DNA of 64,000 bases from Buddleja alternifolia (GCA_019426215.1 CM033405.1:1775001-1839000); one strand, 5' to 3'. Positions 1-12,202 are shown, numbered from the stretch's first letter. Translations and numbers: made by a program. The notes: a model not told the origin generated them from the sequence alone.

Positions 1-736
1 GTGAATGACACGTGATATTAAATAAAAATATCGTGATATTGAATATAATCCATATGTGAGTGCATTTACGCGTGAACTCTCTCCAAAAAAATTGGCCAAA
101 ATGTTGACTAGCAGAGTTGACCGTTAAATTTTGGATGAAATTTTTGGTTGGGACCAAAAGTGAGATATTTTGAAAGTTATAAGACGCAATGTGAAATTTA
201 TATAAAGTTCAGGATTAAAAGCGTACTCGGACACAAATATGGGAAGAAAAATGAGATTATCCCAGACTGTTACATATGAAATCAAAGGCTCATTAATTAC
301 AATATATAACTTAGATGTACTAAAGAATACAAAACTTGAATAAGCTAGTTGCATTAATTTGTTTGTGTTATGCTTATTTCAGATGGCGTAAGCTACTTTT
401 CAACATTGAAGTTGCTTGATTTGTTTGTGTGCGGGGACAAACCGCAGAGGTTAAGGAGAGGATTGAGGCATTCAAAAGCAAAAGATAATTTTGACTTGGG
501 AATTCTCATATGTTTAATTACCACTTACATATGAATATGAACACAGTACAAATAAAAAATCTTGTATTAAAATTTCCTCCATAATTCTATCTTCGAATTT
601 CAAAGTTCGATATTATAATGATCGAAGATGTATAACGAACTTCACGAGTACTTTCTCATAAATGATAGGATTATCTTAAGAATTTAAATCACTGAAGCTT
701 CTAAGCATAACATAGAAACTCAATTAATAAATGATG

Positions 737-932
737 ACCAACAAGGTCCAGCACAATTGGTAGATAGTTAGGTTCCTTAAGCATGTTGTTCAGGGTTCAA
801 TCTCTGAACGTGTGTATGGAAAAAAATTTGTTGGGAAAGACAAAATCTAATTCAGTGATCTCTACACCTCGAATGGATTAGTCTCCAATATCCGGCTGAA
901 GGAAACCTTTGGTATAAATAAAAAAAATAAAA
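737..932 (+). mobile_element. SINE-like retroposon with 12-bp target duplication
   Basis: The insert has a pol III B-box-like word GGTTCAATCTC (about 794-804), a tRNA-like 5' part (TTGGTAGATAGTTAGG) and an A-rich 3' end. It is flanked by the direct repeat TAATAAATGATG at 725-736 and 933-944, as expected of target-primed insertion. SINE identity is inferred from this architecture; the family is not recognised. Confidence 0.7.
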
Positions 933-1274
933 TAATAAATGATGTTTTTTTTTTTATTTTTTTGGAAAGCATAAAAGATGGTTAAAAGTTTAAATAATAA
1001 AATGACCAAAGAATCTTACACTTATTGGACTATTAACCAAGATATCATCATTAGATGCTAGTTAATAATAGTGTTGACTTCAAATACCATTTATTTTCAA
1101 TCTGCAAACACTTCTTCCACGCATAAAATTAGTTGGAGCAAGTAAAAGTGAAGGAATCTATATTAGAAAGTTCCTTTTCATATTGACCTTCTTGATAGAA
1201 TCACACCTCAGTGATTCACGCTAGATTTTTCACTCCAAAGTCATCTATTATCTTGTATTTCAATGTTTATACAC

Positions 1275-1301
1275 GATATATATATATATATATATATATA
1301 T
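1275..1301. repeat. (TA)n microsatellite
   Basis: A run of about 13 TA dinucleotides. Similar TA runs occur near 9302-9318, 9683-9705, 15695-15715, 31905-31926, 42463-42482, 48648-48664, 52469-52484 and 58940-58962. Confidence 0.85.
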
Positions 1302-1729
1302 CAAAATTTTAAAATATTACGTGCATAGATGGAATAAGTTTTGGCTTGGATAATCCGAGCTGCTAATAATTGGGTTGGTATTGAACATTAATGAATAGGA
1401 ATCTGATGCATTAATATTATAATATATACTCAAATAACAAAAGAAAATGAATTATAGAAAGAGTTAGATATTAGACAGACACACATGGGGCTATGGAGGA
1501 ATCCAATGAGGAGAAGTAATGTTCAAATTCTCTCTCACATTCAATAAAAATTCAAAGTAGTCTACTTTTTTGAGTTCCCTCCTTGAATTCAAATTTGCCA
1601 TATTAATAATAAATTGGTTTGGATAGACTTAAAATAGAATGATTTTGAGAATATGTTTATAACATACTAGAACAAAACATAAAATTCCCTCAACTTTATA
1701 CAAAAATACGTATATTTTAAATTCATAGA

Positions 1730-1870
1730 GGTTGATTTGAGAACATTCTCTTAAAAGTTAATTTGAGTTTGGTACGTTAACATATTAAATCAAGTTTGAA
1801 CAATTTAAGTGTTCTATAAGTTTGAAGCTCGACTCGATTAAAACTCGTTTGAGCTCGAAAAATGAATTTT
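1730..1870. repeat. Dispersed TCGAGCTC-rich repeat, partial copy
   Basis: The segment contains words such as GTTAACATATTAAATCAAG, GTTTGAAGCTCGACTCG and GTTTGAGCTCG. These recur in the same order near 62985-63320 and in reverse near 28545-28805. Looser relatives lie at about 11380-11770, 34495-34790, 50630-50760 and 51000-51110. It is non-coding; the element type is not recognised. Confidence 0.45.
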
Positions 1871-2612
1871 CAAAGTTTTCACAGCCTATACGCAGTTGAT
1901 GGCCCCTTTCTTCCATGTCATAAACTTGGGCTATTTAATCAGAAGTAAATTTGTCAAATTTTCTTGGGCCTCTAGTGGGCTTATACGTTTGGAAAAGTTT
2001 GAGCACTAATTTCCCCATTGTATATGAGTCATACTCGGGCTCCAATGGCCTCTAGAGTCCTGCAGGACTCCAACCCTCAAACGTACACGTGGACCCAATC
2101 ATATAGCCCAAGATTGCGAGGTCTAGGTGTCGCCAAAAATGACAAAAATTCTTCCGTGGACCGGGCATTGAGTACCGAAGTGTTTGGATTGTGTCCACCA
2201 ACACGACAAATTATACGCTGATGTGACATAATTTGAACCATTTGATTTATCCAATATCTAGTGCATCAATTATTTACAAAATGACTAAGAACACCGAGTG
2301 GTTCTTAGGAAGTTCATGTATGATCGCAATAATCCGTGCTTCATGGATTCAAATGCATTCCGCTACACAGATGGTCTTAATTGTCTCGGAAGTCCGGGGA
2401 AACCCTAAGAATGGATTCAGATGATACACCTTCCAATTAAGTTCAAATACGAGATAAATTTCTTCATCTCACCTAGTGAAACTAAACAAGGGCATAAAAG
2501 TTCATATAAACATGCATCCAGAAAAACCTGGTTAAAACTAAACCAAAACAAAACTCTAGTGTCATTGATATCTAGTCCAGTGATACAACATAGCAAGCTC
2601 CTAAAAGTCCCA

Positions 2613-5600
2613 TTAACAACGATGTAATAAAGTGTGAGCACACAGAACCCAGCAAGGAAGATGAACCATACATATGTATATATATGTAGCACTATTCCAA
2701 ACCCAAAGTGACTCGGTCCAATTCCAAAAATCGCCAAATCTTACGTTGTCAAAACCATGTAACCCGCCTTTTAACAAAAGAAATGCATTTGGAGGAAACC
2801 CCAGAAATACCAATATCACACTACAAGCTCCACGGGCTAAAGCCCTCATGGTATTTACTTTAAGCCTCAAGGGTACAACGGTCAAACACATAGGAACGAG
2901 CAGAAGTGCTCCAATTTCTGCTGTTGCGAAATTTATTACCGACATGAGACAAAGTCCTATGAAAGCAGCTGCAACAGTTACTGATTTAAGGAGAGCCCAT
3001 TTGCTACTTGTGTTTGAAAATAAGAAAGAACCCGATAATGCGTATGTTAGGAAGAGGGTAAAAATGGAAAGAACAATCCACAGTATGAGTTTTGTTAAAG
3101 GAGTGGAATTAGGGATTTGGGAGATGAAGTAAGGAAGTAGTGTTATGATTGCACTCCATAAGTGGACAACAAGAACGTTTTTTGCAGCGTAAAGCCATTT
3201 CCATGATGTAAAAGTTGGAGGTATAAATGGGATTTTGTCTGTTCCAGAATTTGATTTACTAGCATCAGAAAAAAGAGCAGCAGCAACTAGTGGAAGGGGA
3301 GCAATGAGTAATGCAAAGGGAATCATGTAGACTCCAACTGAAACAAACCTACTTGGTGACGTCAAGAGATAGAGAAAAAAGGACTGGTGAAACTTCTCAA
3401 GGAGATTATTCACAGACCGAATGACACCTTCAACCAACCTGCAAAGTATGGGGGAACTCGTCTCAGCTTGAGGAGCATAAACAAATAAATGCATACATAT
3501 TCGCCAAGAAATAAATATAGCCAAATAAAGCGACAAATATGGGGAAAAAATCGAATCATAAAGGATGTGTTTGGATTGAAAGATTTTAAAGTCATAGATT
3601 TCAAATTCATGAAGAAATCCATTGACCTTGTTTGGATGATTTCGAACTATATTGGATTTTAAATACATTTGAACTCATTTGGAGCTATTTTTAAATCATT
3701 AATGTGCATTTCATATTATTCAAATTTGAAGTCATTTAAAATCCTTCCACCCGATCCATTTCTCAAATCTAAATCCATCAATCCAAACACAACCTAACAA
3801 TTATTAGCAACACCAATGGGGCCCGTGCATTGGTTGGTTTCAAAAATTAGGGAACAAAAATGCAACAGTACGATTAACACTGACCTGCCAACTCGCAAAA
3901 GGAACTGAACTCTGTGACTTGAGGCAAACTTGGGAGAGACTTCCATAGTAATTGAATCGACTTGATAATCACGGAAGGCACTATGAGGACCAGTCGGGAC
4001 ACCCAAAGCCTGATATCATAAACCACAAGTAATAAACAATTACGAACAAATGTTTGAATGTCACCCATATATTTGAGCTTAAAAGTTAAAACAAAATCTC
4101 AAGTCCTTCTATTTCTTAACCATGAAAAGAGAAATATAAGAAGAGGGTCTATAATCAGCTAAGAATGACAACTCAACACCTCAATCATGATTATTCATGA
4201 TATTGAAGTGATTACCTGGTTATATAGGGAACTGGCGAGAGTAGCAGAGCCTTCAACGTAATCCGCAACAGGGATACCGAATTTCCATTGTGGATTTAAG
4301 CTTCGAGCTACTTTTCCAAGCAACTCAAGTAGTTCTCCCAGACCGTTCAGCCACCATGAATCGAGCAATGACCAAATCTTCTCCACCCTAACTTTTAAAC
4401 CCTGCCCATGTACAGCCAAATAGTTAACGATATTGATAAGGTCTAGATTTGGCATCTGCCCGTTGGACGCTTCAGCACAAATGTTGAGAACATCTTTCTC
4501 AAATTCTGTACTGCTATCAGCAACCTTAATGACAAGTGCAGCTGCCATTGTACCAGCATGTTGAAAGCCATTAGATATTGCTTCTCCTGTATTATAGTCC
4601 CCAAGTGAAAGGGTATTATAGTCTTTCAGCCATGAAGCAACAGCAGAATATTCCCCATGTTTTGAGTCTGCAGCAAGCCATATAATATCTTTAGCAAGCC
4701 AAGTAACTCGAGAAAGCAGAGAGAAGACCGAGTACGCGACACCAAGTGATAAAGCCTCGCTCGTAGTAATCTTGGAAGAATTATAAGGCGTGACAATTAC
4801 AATAGCTTCCTTCCCATCACCGCGGGGAGCTCTTATAATTCCAACTGTATTGACCCCATAAGATGAACAAGTGTAGTTCTCTTGGATTATTCCTGCATCA
4901 GGACCCAAGAAAAAGTGCAGTGGATGAAACTCATTGAGTATCGGTTGGAACTTGTGATAATTGGCTTCGCCGCCCAACTCTATTATGTGCTCTGCTATCA
5001 TCTCTGGAATTTTGCTGCATGCACGTGTAGTACAGCAGAATTTGAGAACGTTAACAGAATAATTAACAAATGTAGCAATGATAAAAAGACAAGCAGAGGA
5101 AACTTTTACATGTTTTTTAGCTTTTACAACCTCAAATGCAAAAAGTTTGTGAGAAGGGTCGAGATAACACGACCAGACAAATTGCACATGTTTGATAAAC
5201 TACTAAATAATGAGTGTCTTTTAACTATGTCCAAACACCATTTAAAAGTGCTGAACTTGAATCCTCAATTGCTTAGGCCTCCCCTGCGGTTTTGCTCAAA
5301 ATAAAACTAGGCCCTCGAAATACAATTTACCCTCTTTCTTTGCACCTCGTCCACCGATTAACACCTCAATAACCCAACCTTTTGCGGTAATAGTAGGATA
5401 CAACGGGTCCAGGTTATAACCAAATAGAAGAGGGAGAAGATGATAGCATGACATACATGGTGAGTATTCCTGTGCAAGATATCCATTTTTCTTGCTTCAA
5501 AATGGGAAGAAGACATACGATGATTGTTGTGAAGCAGATTCGAGCAGAAGAGAAAAAGAATCATATTTAATTATTATGTTTTGTTATTTTATTTCCTTAT

Positions 5601-8600
5601 CTTGAGTCCTTGTTAGTTTAGGAGTTTATTTTCTAGTTGATTTAGTTTCCTAATTGTTTAGGGCTCTAATTACTTCCTTTTTAGTAGGAGTCGGTAGCTT
5701 GCATAGCAAGTTACCTTATTATTATAAATAGGGGTCTTCAAGGTTTATTTTAATTATTCAATCTTGAATCAAGAAAAGTATTGGGACAAGATATTATTCT
5801 TGTAGGGCAAAATTTATTCTTGGAGGACTTTCGATTATCGGAAGTATTTTTATTTATCATTTTTTGTTTCCATCAATTGGTCCGACCTACCGGATTTATT
5901 GTTGTGAAGCAGATTCGAGCAGAAGAGAAAAAGAATCATATTTAATTATTATATTTTGTTATTTTATTTCCTAATTTGAGTCTGGTTAGTTTAGGAGTTT
6001 AGTTACTTGCTGATTAAGTTTTCTAGTTGTTTAGGGGTCAAATTATTTCCTTTTTAGTAGGAGTTTGTAACTTGCATAGCAAGTACCTTAATTTTATAAA
6101 TAGGGGTCTTTAGGGTTTATTTTGATTATTCAGTTTTGAATCAAGAAAAGTATTGGGACAAGATATTATTCTTGTAGGACAAGATTTATTCTTGTAGGGC
6201 AAGATTTATTCTTGTAGAACTTTCGATTTATCGGAAGTATTTTTATTTATCACTTTTTGTTTCCATCAATTGGTCCGACCTGCCAAATTTAACCCCCGCC
6301 TAAGGATTATGGTTGAAACTCGTATCGGAGCGATTGAGATTCGTCCTCGGACTATGGATGAAACTCAAAGGCAAATGAAGAGTGACCTCGCTGAGATACG
6401 GGCTATGATGTCTGAAGCACTGAATATGATGAGAATCTTAGCCGCCGCATACACGGTACTGCCACAGCCGCTACCACCTTAACGACTTGCAAATCGTCGG
6501 ACACAACCCCACTGCAACTGCAGCAAACCCTAGATTCATGTAACGAGACAGATGTTACCACACCTTCTATCAATTATACCCCAACAGTCGCACCCCAAGC
6601 AATTGATCTCCCCAGTCTGCCTAGATAGCCCGATCCGCCCAGTCTGCCCGGACTGCACGGTCTGTCTGTTCTGCTCGAATTGCCAAATCTGCCCGATCTT
6701 AAGGATAGTTTCATAGGTACTAATCTCATAGGTTGGCTAGCTTCCGCAGACCAGATTCCGGACACACCCGTGGAGTGGAAAGTGCAACTTCTTGTGACTA
6801 CCATGGAAGGACCATTATTGGACTTGTTTCGTTGCTCACATAACCGTAAGCCACGCACTACTTGGCTGGAATTTTCCCAGGCACTCACAGTGTAATTTGA
6901 TGATTGTTATTCGGGAAGCCCTTACCAGCATAGGCTGCAATTTCCTGAGTTCAGCCTTGGGGACAAGACTGTTTTTAAGGGGGGTGGAATTGTTGTGAAG
7001 CAGATTCGAGCAGACGAGAAAAAGAATCATATTTAATTATTATATTTTGTTATTTTATTTCCTAATTTGAGTCTGGTTAGTTTAGGAGTTCAGTTACTTG
7101 TTGATTAAGTTTTCTAGTTGCTTAGGGGTCAAGTTATTTCCTTTTTAGTAGAAGTCTGTAACTTGCATAGCAAGTACCTTAATTTTATAAATAGGGGTCT
7201 TTAAGGTTTATTTTGATTATTCAATTTTGAATCAAAAAAAGTATTGGGACAAGATATTATTCTTGTAGGGCAAGATTTATTTTTGTGGGACTTTCAATTT
7301 ATCAGAAGTATTTTTATTTATCATTTTTTGTTTCCATCAATGATGGCGGTCGGCCTACAATGGGAACGGAGTAAAACCAAAGAAAGAGGTGTTGAAGAAA
7401 TGGAGGCCCAAGTGGAAACTGAGGATGATGATGACATGGACAATGTAATGCATCACAAGTGCAAGCCTTTGTATGTTAAGAACAAATAGATACAGACTTC
7501 ATAAGAATTCAACTAAAACCATTAAATGGCATTTAAGCATGTCTCCAAATGCAGAAATCAGTTTACATGCAAGATATGAACTTATGAAGGTTCTGCATGC
7601 AAATATAGGTATGATAGAAGTACCTACATGCCAGTGCTAGTTGTCTTTGAATCCAAATTTAATATCTTGTTCAAAAATCTGTGTCCCTCTAACGCATCAT
7701 CATTAGAAAGCATAGGACTGGCAGAACCTGCAGATGACAATTCAACATGGATAGTCTCACCAGCCATGAAAATAAAGCTAAGACTAGGTGATTGGTAATT
7801 AGATATAATTATAAACTCAGAATGGCTTCATATTACTCCGAAATGCAAACCAACTCAAATGTGAAACACATCAAGCAGAAACCAAAACGAGTTCACTAAA
7901 TATAACATTATTACCACCAAAATCAACTCAACACAGTTTCATCCCTAAACATGGATCCCTATTGTTTATTTCCAATCAACGAAGATCATTGTGACCCACG
8001 TCAAGAAAGTTATTATCTTGAATGCAGTTTTATAATATGTGTTCAATAGACAAACCAAATGTACACAAATTTTGAACTTTATAGATCACAAATAAATTTC
8101 ACATATAGCACCTTGTGGTCTGAGTTCCCCTAGTCGTTACTTAAGCTAAAATCGAACGATTGGCGAATTCATCAAAAGCAGCATTCTATAGTTTCTAAGT
8201 ACGAATCAATAGCTAAAATCTATATAGATCACAAACAAATTTCACATATAGCAATTTATGGTCTGCATTCCTCTAGTGTTTACTCAAGCTAAAAATGAAC
8301 GAATGGCGAATTCATCGAAAGCAGCATTCGATAGTTTCTCAGAACTGATCAATAGCTAAAATCTGTAGATCACAAATAAATTTGACATATATCAATTTAT
8401 GGTCTGAGTTCCCCTAGTGTTTACTCAAGCTAAAATCGAACGATTGCGAATTCATCAAAAGCAGCATTCTTTAGTTTCTCAGAACTGATCCATAGCTAAA
8501 TCTATAGATCACAAATAAATTTCACCTATATCACTTTATGGTCTGAGTTCCCCTAGCGTTTACTCAAGCTAAAATCGAATGATTGGCGAATTCATCAAAA

Positions 8601-9412
8601 GCAGCATTCTATAGTTTCTCGGAACTAATCAATAGCTAAAATCTATAGATCACAATTAAGTTTCACACAGAGCAATTTATGGTATGAGTTCCCCTAGTGT
8701 TTACTCAAGCTAAAATCGAACGATTGGCGAATTCATCAAAAGCAGCATTCTATAGTTTCTCGGAACTAGTCAATAGCTAAAATCTATAGATCACAAATAA
8801 ATTTCACACATATCAATTTATGGTCTGAGTTCCCCTAGTGTTTACTCAAGCTAAAATTGAAATATTGGCGAATTAATCAAAAGCAGCATTCTATAGTTTC
8901 TCTGAACTAATCAATAGCTAAAATCTATATAGATCACAAATAAATTTCACAAATAGCAATTCATGGTCTGAGTTCCCCTAGTGTTTACTCAAGCTAAAAT
9001 CGAACCATTAGCGAATTCATCAAAAGCAGCATTCTATAGTTTCTCCGGACTATTCAATACGTTAAAACAGAACATTATAACACAATCAAAATACATACAT
9101 ATATACATATATAGTATACACACCAGGCATCAAGGCATTTTCGGAGATATATGTGTTCTTCGCGAGAACAGGCAAGAGAAGAAGCGCTACAATTCCAGCT
9201 GAGCAGCATACCACACTGTAATTCATACCATAATTAGGTTACATTTTCTTTTATACTAAAGACAATTAACATTTTCAATAATTTTGTTCTTGAAAAGGAT
9301 TATATATATATATATATGTATACCTGACCAAGAGACTGTGAGAAATGAGAAATAAGCCGATTCGAATAATCGGTCGAGGCTTTGGTTTGACGGCTGATTC
9401 ATTTTCCGCCAT
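2613..9412 (-). CDS. GAA1: GPI transamidase subunit GAA1 (GPAA1)
   Basis: GAA1 is a membrane subunit of the ER GPI transamidase complex, which attaches GPI anchors to proteins. Six exons join in phase: 9324-9412, 9124-9215, 7628-7727, 4216-5014, 3885-4009 and 2613-3438, giving 676 residues, near the family size. The start MAENES is followed by an N-terminal membrane segment rich in LLLLPVLAK and then the luminal segment NTYISENALMPGSASPMLS. The large exon carries the M28-peptidase-like luminal domain (NYTCSSYGVNTVGIIRAPRG, IVIVTPYNS). The last exon encodes the C-terminal membrane-spanning block, starting at LVEGVIRSVNN. All splice sites used are GT-AG. Intron 3 (2.6 kb) contains an LTR element and intron 2 a tandem array. 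Identity is from family knowledge; splice sites were chosen by eye. Confidence 0.93.
3563..3794. mobile_element. MITE-like insert in GAA1 intron 5
   Basis: The two ends are inverted: GTGTTTGGATTGA on the left and TCAATCCAAACAC on the right, enclosing about 200 bp of non-coding DNA. This 'GTGTTTGGATT' terminus is typical of short plant MITEs. I found no clear target duplication, so boundaries are approximate. Confidence 0.5.
5525..7339 (+). mobile_element. Decayed Ty3/Gypsy-type LTR retrotransposon with three LTRs
   Basis: Three related LTRs occur at 5525-5875, 5900-6268 and 6991-7339, each beginning TGTTGTGAAG and ending CCATCA. The outer pair is flanked by the 5-bp duplication ATGAT (5520-5524 and 7340-7344), so this is one insertion. 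Between LTR2 and LTR3 are broken Gag-like fragments (a MDETQRQMK helix near 6350-6380, then a FIGTNLIGWLASADQ block near 6709-6890). A short tail DKTVFKGGG and a purine tract (about 6976-6989) abut LTR3. No protease, reverse transcriptase or integrase remains. LTR1 and LTR2 are separated by only 24 bp, which repeat the sequence that follows LTR2. Family assignment rests on the Gag-like text. Confidence 0.85.
6270..6895 (+). pseudogene. Gag fragments of the Ty3-type element
   Basis: Two short frames (6270-6482 and 6680-6895) resemble the start and the central retrotransposon Gag domain. The second has the pattern W(L/I)AsAdQ...VEWKVQLLVTTMEG...TTWLEFSQAL. Stops and frame changes separate them, and the rest of the polyprotein is deleted. 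It cannot be functional. Confidence 0.7.
8081..9065. repeat. Seven-copy 141-bp tandem array in GAA1 intron 2
   Basis: The word ATAGATCACA (or close variant) recurs at 8081, 8224, 8365, 8504, 8645, 8786 and 8929, a period of 139-143 bp. Each unit also contains TTCCCCTAGTGTTTACTC, GCGAATTCATCAAAAGCAGC and TAGTTTCTC. The array ends about 60 bp from exon 2 (9124). Units are well conserved, which suggests recent or homogenised duplication. Confidence 0.9.
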
Positions 9413-9849
9413 CGTCGATCGGCGTTGAGCTTGGTCGCCTCTCGCCCTCTGCTAGCCTTAAAACGACGTCGTTTCAGACATATTGGTTAGGCAAAATATA
9501 AATCTGTCTGCCGCAGAATGGGGGGTTTGGGGTTTCTTTCTGTGCTGTAATTTCATTTGCAGCGTGAGTGACTGACATGGGGTTGGGGGTCCTTTGGGGA
9601 TTTCAATTGACTTTTTAGGTTTTTATTTTACCCCCACACATTTTATTGAAATGCACATAGACCCCCTAGAGAATATAATATTATAATATATATATATATA
9701 TATATTTCGGTCAAGTACGGTTAAACGGGACCTAAATCGAAAATTTTGGTTCGATTTCGGTTCGGTTAATGAACAGCCCTATCAAATCTTATTTTGATCT
9801 TAAATAATTCTGCAGAAAAGTAGTGTATAATTTTCTATTATTTTATTTT

Positions 9850-10045
9850 TTTGGATAGACAAAAGTTTGGGTAGGATCGGTTTCGATCACCTACTAGGTT
9901 AATGGCATACCTCCGAGACCATAGGTCGCTTATAAGGCACTTACAGATCGCTCATCAATACTACTATCACGTGGAATCAAAAACACTACCCTTTTAAGGG
10001 AAAGTTATCTGTCCTTACCAACTGAGTCAACTTGTGTTGGCCTAA
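9850..10045 (-). mobile_element. Possible SINE relic
   Basis: Read on the minus strand, it begins with a tRNA-like word ACTCAGTTGGTAAGG, resembling a pol III A box. The rest is consistent in length with a SINE, but the B box is weak and no target duplication was found. Confidence 0.35.
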
Positions 10046-10322
10046 AAAATATGTATAGTTCTGTTCTAAAAATCAAAATATAAATATTTTGGAGTCGATG
10101 ATTACTTAGTTTGAATATTTAAAACTATCATAAAGTAAAATAATAATATCATTATTATTGCGCGTCATATACCACTTGAGTTATTGGACGAGCCATATTT
10201 CACCTCACCTCATCCGAGAGTAATGCAATTTGACTCTACAAACTCTTAACTCAAATTTATGAAATTTGTGGTTGCTTGTTTATTAATTGAACGCATGAGT
10301 GCCAACTTGCTTGACTAATTCA

Positions 10323-10503
10323 GGCTATGGTTGGTTATGCATTGAGGTTGTATTTTGGTGAGACTATTTGGTGAAAAATTTATTGGGAAATGTGGGGGTT
10401 TGATGAGTTTGTGTTTGATTTTATTTTGAAATAGTGAGGTTTTGGATGATTTTTTGGTGAAATAGTGTTTTATTTTATTTTGGATGGAAGCAAAAGTTCC
10501 TAA
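10323..10503 (+). mobile_element. MITE-like segment related to the one at 45.9-46.3 kb
   Basis: The string of words GGTTATG, TATTTTGGTGA, AAAAATTTAT, TTTGATGAG and TTTTGGTGAAATAGTGTTT matches, in order, the segment at about 45920-46090. Here no inverted end or target duplication is clear, so it is probably a partial copy. Confidence 0.5.
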
Positions 10504-10506
10504 TTT

Positions 10507-10960
10507 TACATGGAATAATACCTCGTTCTTATCTTCATTTTAATGAAGGATTTACTTCATATGCTTCAAGTAAAATTGAGTGTGCCGGTAACTAAAAGTC
10601 CAGTCTCCTGGTCGGAAGGAAAAAATTTAGTCACTGCATTGTTACCTTTTTGTATTAACCCTTGTTTTCTAAAGCATTGTATTTCACTTATATCTTCGTA
10701 TGTGAATCATGTATGAGTCTGTTTACATGTGTTTACTGTATTGTCTCGAGAGACTTGTACGATGTTGTTTTCATTCTTATTTTTCGTTTTTTCTTGTTTT
10801 CAAAAGGTTTTGGTTTTTGTATTGATTGTTGTGCGAAAATGAAATTTTTTTTGGATGATTTAGACGAGTATTCAAGGTTATGGTAATTGATGGTCCTTGT
10901 TGTTAGAGGTTTATAGGTATGGAAAGACGGGCGCAAAATGTAGGCATATATGTTTATGTA
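10507..10960 (+). pseudogene. Decayed copy of the RRM gene's 3' region
   Basis: This segment matches 18465-18995, downstream of the RRM gene stop, over about 450 bp in the same order: ACCTCGTTCTTATC, CCAGTCTCCTGGT, TAACCCTTGT, AAAGCATTGT, TTTCACTTA, TTTTGGTTTTTGTA, TTGGATGATTTAG, TTGTTGTTAGAGGTTT. No coding part of the RRM gene is visible beside it. A second partial copy follows at 11170-11310. It is best explained as a ghost of a tandem duplicate or a retroposed 3' end. Confidence 0.65.
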
Positions 10961-11169
10961 TTAGTGTCAAAAAAATTAATTGTGTGATTTTTGTTACGCT
11001 ATGTTTACTCGTGTTAATTGAAAGTAATATAGTGGTGGTTTAGAGATTAGACTTCCCCGTTTAACCTTAATCTAACCAAAAAAATAAATAAACATAGTGG
11101 TGGTACCCGTATTTAACATACCGAATAGGTTGTTTTGAAAAATGAGAGTTTATTTGAAGGGAAAATGAT

Positions 11170-11310
11170 ATAAATAAGCAGTTTTCTTCCTTTTAAATTG
11201 TATTGTTATTCTTATATTTCATTTTTCCTTGTTTTCAAATGGTTTTGGTTTTTGTATTGGTCTTTGTTGTTAGAGTTTTATAGATATGGAAAGCACTGAC
11301 GAAAATGAAC
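11170..11310 (+). pseudogene. Second partial copy of the RRM gene's 3' region
   Basis: Words TTATTCTTATATTTC, CTTGTTTTCAAATGGTTTTGG, TTTGTATTGGT and TTGTTGTTAGAG align with the copy at about 10770-10920 and, more weakly, with 18750-18960. Confidence 0.5.
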
Positions 11311-12202
11311 ACATATCTGGTTATATTGTTGTTGAAGAATTTAAATGAATGAAGAGGTAGTAGGACATAAAGGGAGCGAGTTTTTAGATCTTCGAAACTT
11401 CTAGTCGATCATAACTGTGTATAGTAAATTTTATGTAGGTTATATTACTCGACTTGAAATTGATCTTTAAAAATTTGTTTGACTTTAGTTTGTTAACATA
11501 ACAAATTAGGCTTAATATATTTTTGGTTGATAACATTTGAAGTTTAACTTGAATTAGTAAATACAATGAAATATGTGCAAACGGCAAAAAAGCCGATCGT
11601 GTGAGCTTGACTAATGTTCGATATGATTGAACTCATCTAAGCTGAGTTTGATTAATTAGTTAAATTCAAATATAAAATTTGAAAGTTGATAATAATTCAA
11701 AGAAATTTAAAAAATATTTCATTCAACTCGATTTGATTCAATTACAATTTAATTCAACTCTATAATTACCCTGTATTTTCATATACACAATAGCTTGGGC
11801 GTTATAGAGATTTTGTTTTATGCATGATAATTGAGATTACCTGAATCATGGAACGTTAAAAAGAGAGAGAAAAAAAAGGGAGATGGACAGACAAAAAAAC
11901 TTGAAGAGGTGGACAATCTATCGCACTTTAGCCAACACCATTATTATTGTTATTATTAGCACAATATATGAACACATCATAGGCATGACAACACCTACCT
12001 AAGTACCTCTAGTACGGTGGAATGTCGATGTGCCTTCTAATCTTTCACTTGCATGTTTAAATTTATTGATGATCTAGAGTTTACCACTTTTTACGAATAT
12101 ATCACATGCTAACGATAATGGCGAGAATTTTAAATAAATAATATAAAAATAAATCCAAATTAAGAAAATAATACACAAAAAATTAAACATCAGGAAATAA
12201 TA

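Larger units (their letters stand above)
1..2612. other. Gene-free AT-rich flank
   Basis: No coding region is supported here. The stretch holds a SINE-like insertion (737-932), a (TA)n microsatellite (about 1275-1301) and a stretch rich in TCGA/GAGCTC words (about 1730-1870) that resembles other dispersed copies in the window. Short open frames at 2018-2424 show no recognisable protein. The last part lies just downstream of the GAA1 stop codon and probably includes its 3' UTR on the minus strand. Confidence 0.6.
5397..7489 (+). pseudogene. Unrecognised plus-strand reading frame split by LTR insertion
   Basis: A frame open from 5397 to 5524 continues from 7345 to a TAG at 7487-7489 if the LTR element and one copy of its 5-bp target duplication are removed. 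The joined frame would be 90 codons with an acidic patch (EDDDDMD). It lies antisense inside GAA1 intron 3. I do not recognise the protein and it has no clear start, so it may be a gene relic or chance. Confidence 0.25.
9413..12112. other. Intergenic region between GAA1 and the foldback element
   Basis: No intact gene. It contains the GAA1 5' flank, a possible minus-strand SINE relic (about 9850-10045), a MITE-like segment (about 10323-10503), decayed copies of the 3' region of the RRM gene (about 10507-10960 and 11170-11310) and a TCGA-rich dispersed repeat (about 11380-11770). The frames at 10662-10936 lie inside the decayed 3' copy and are not genes. Confidence 0.6.

Noticed and set aside
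4882..5304. 140-codon plus-strand frame
   Set aside because: Antisense to GAA1 exon 4 and its flank; no domain.
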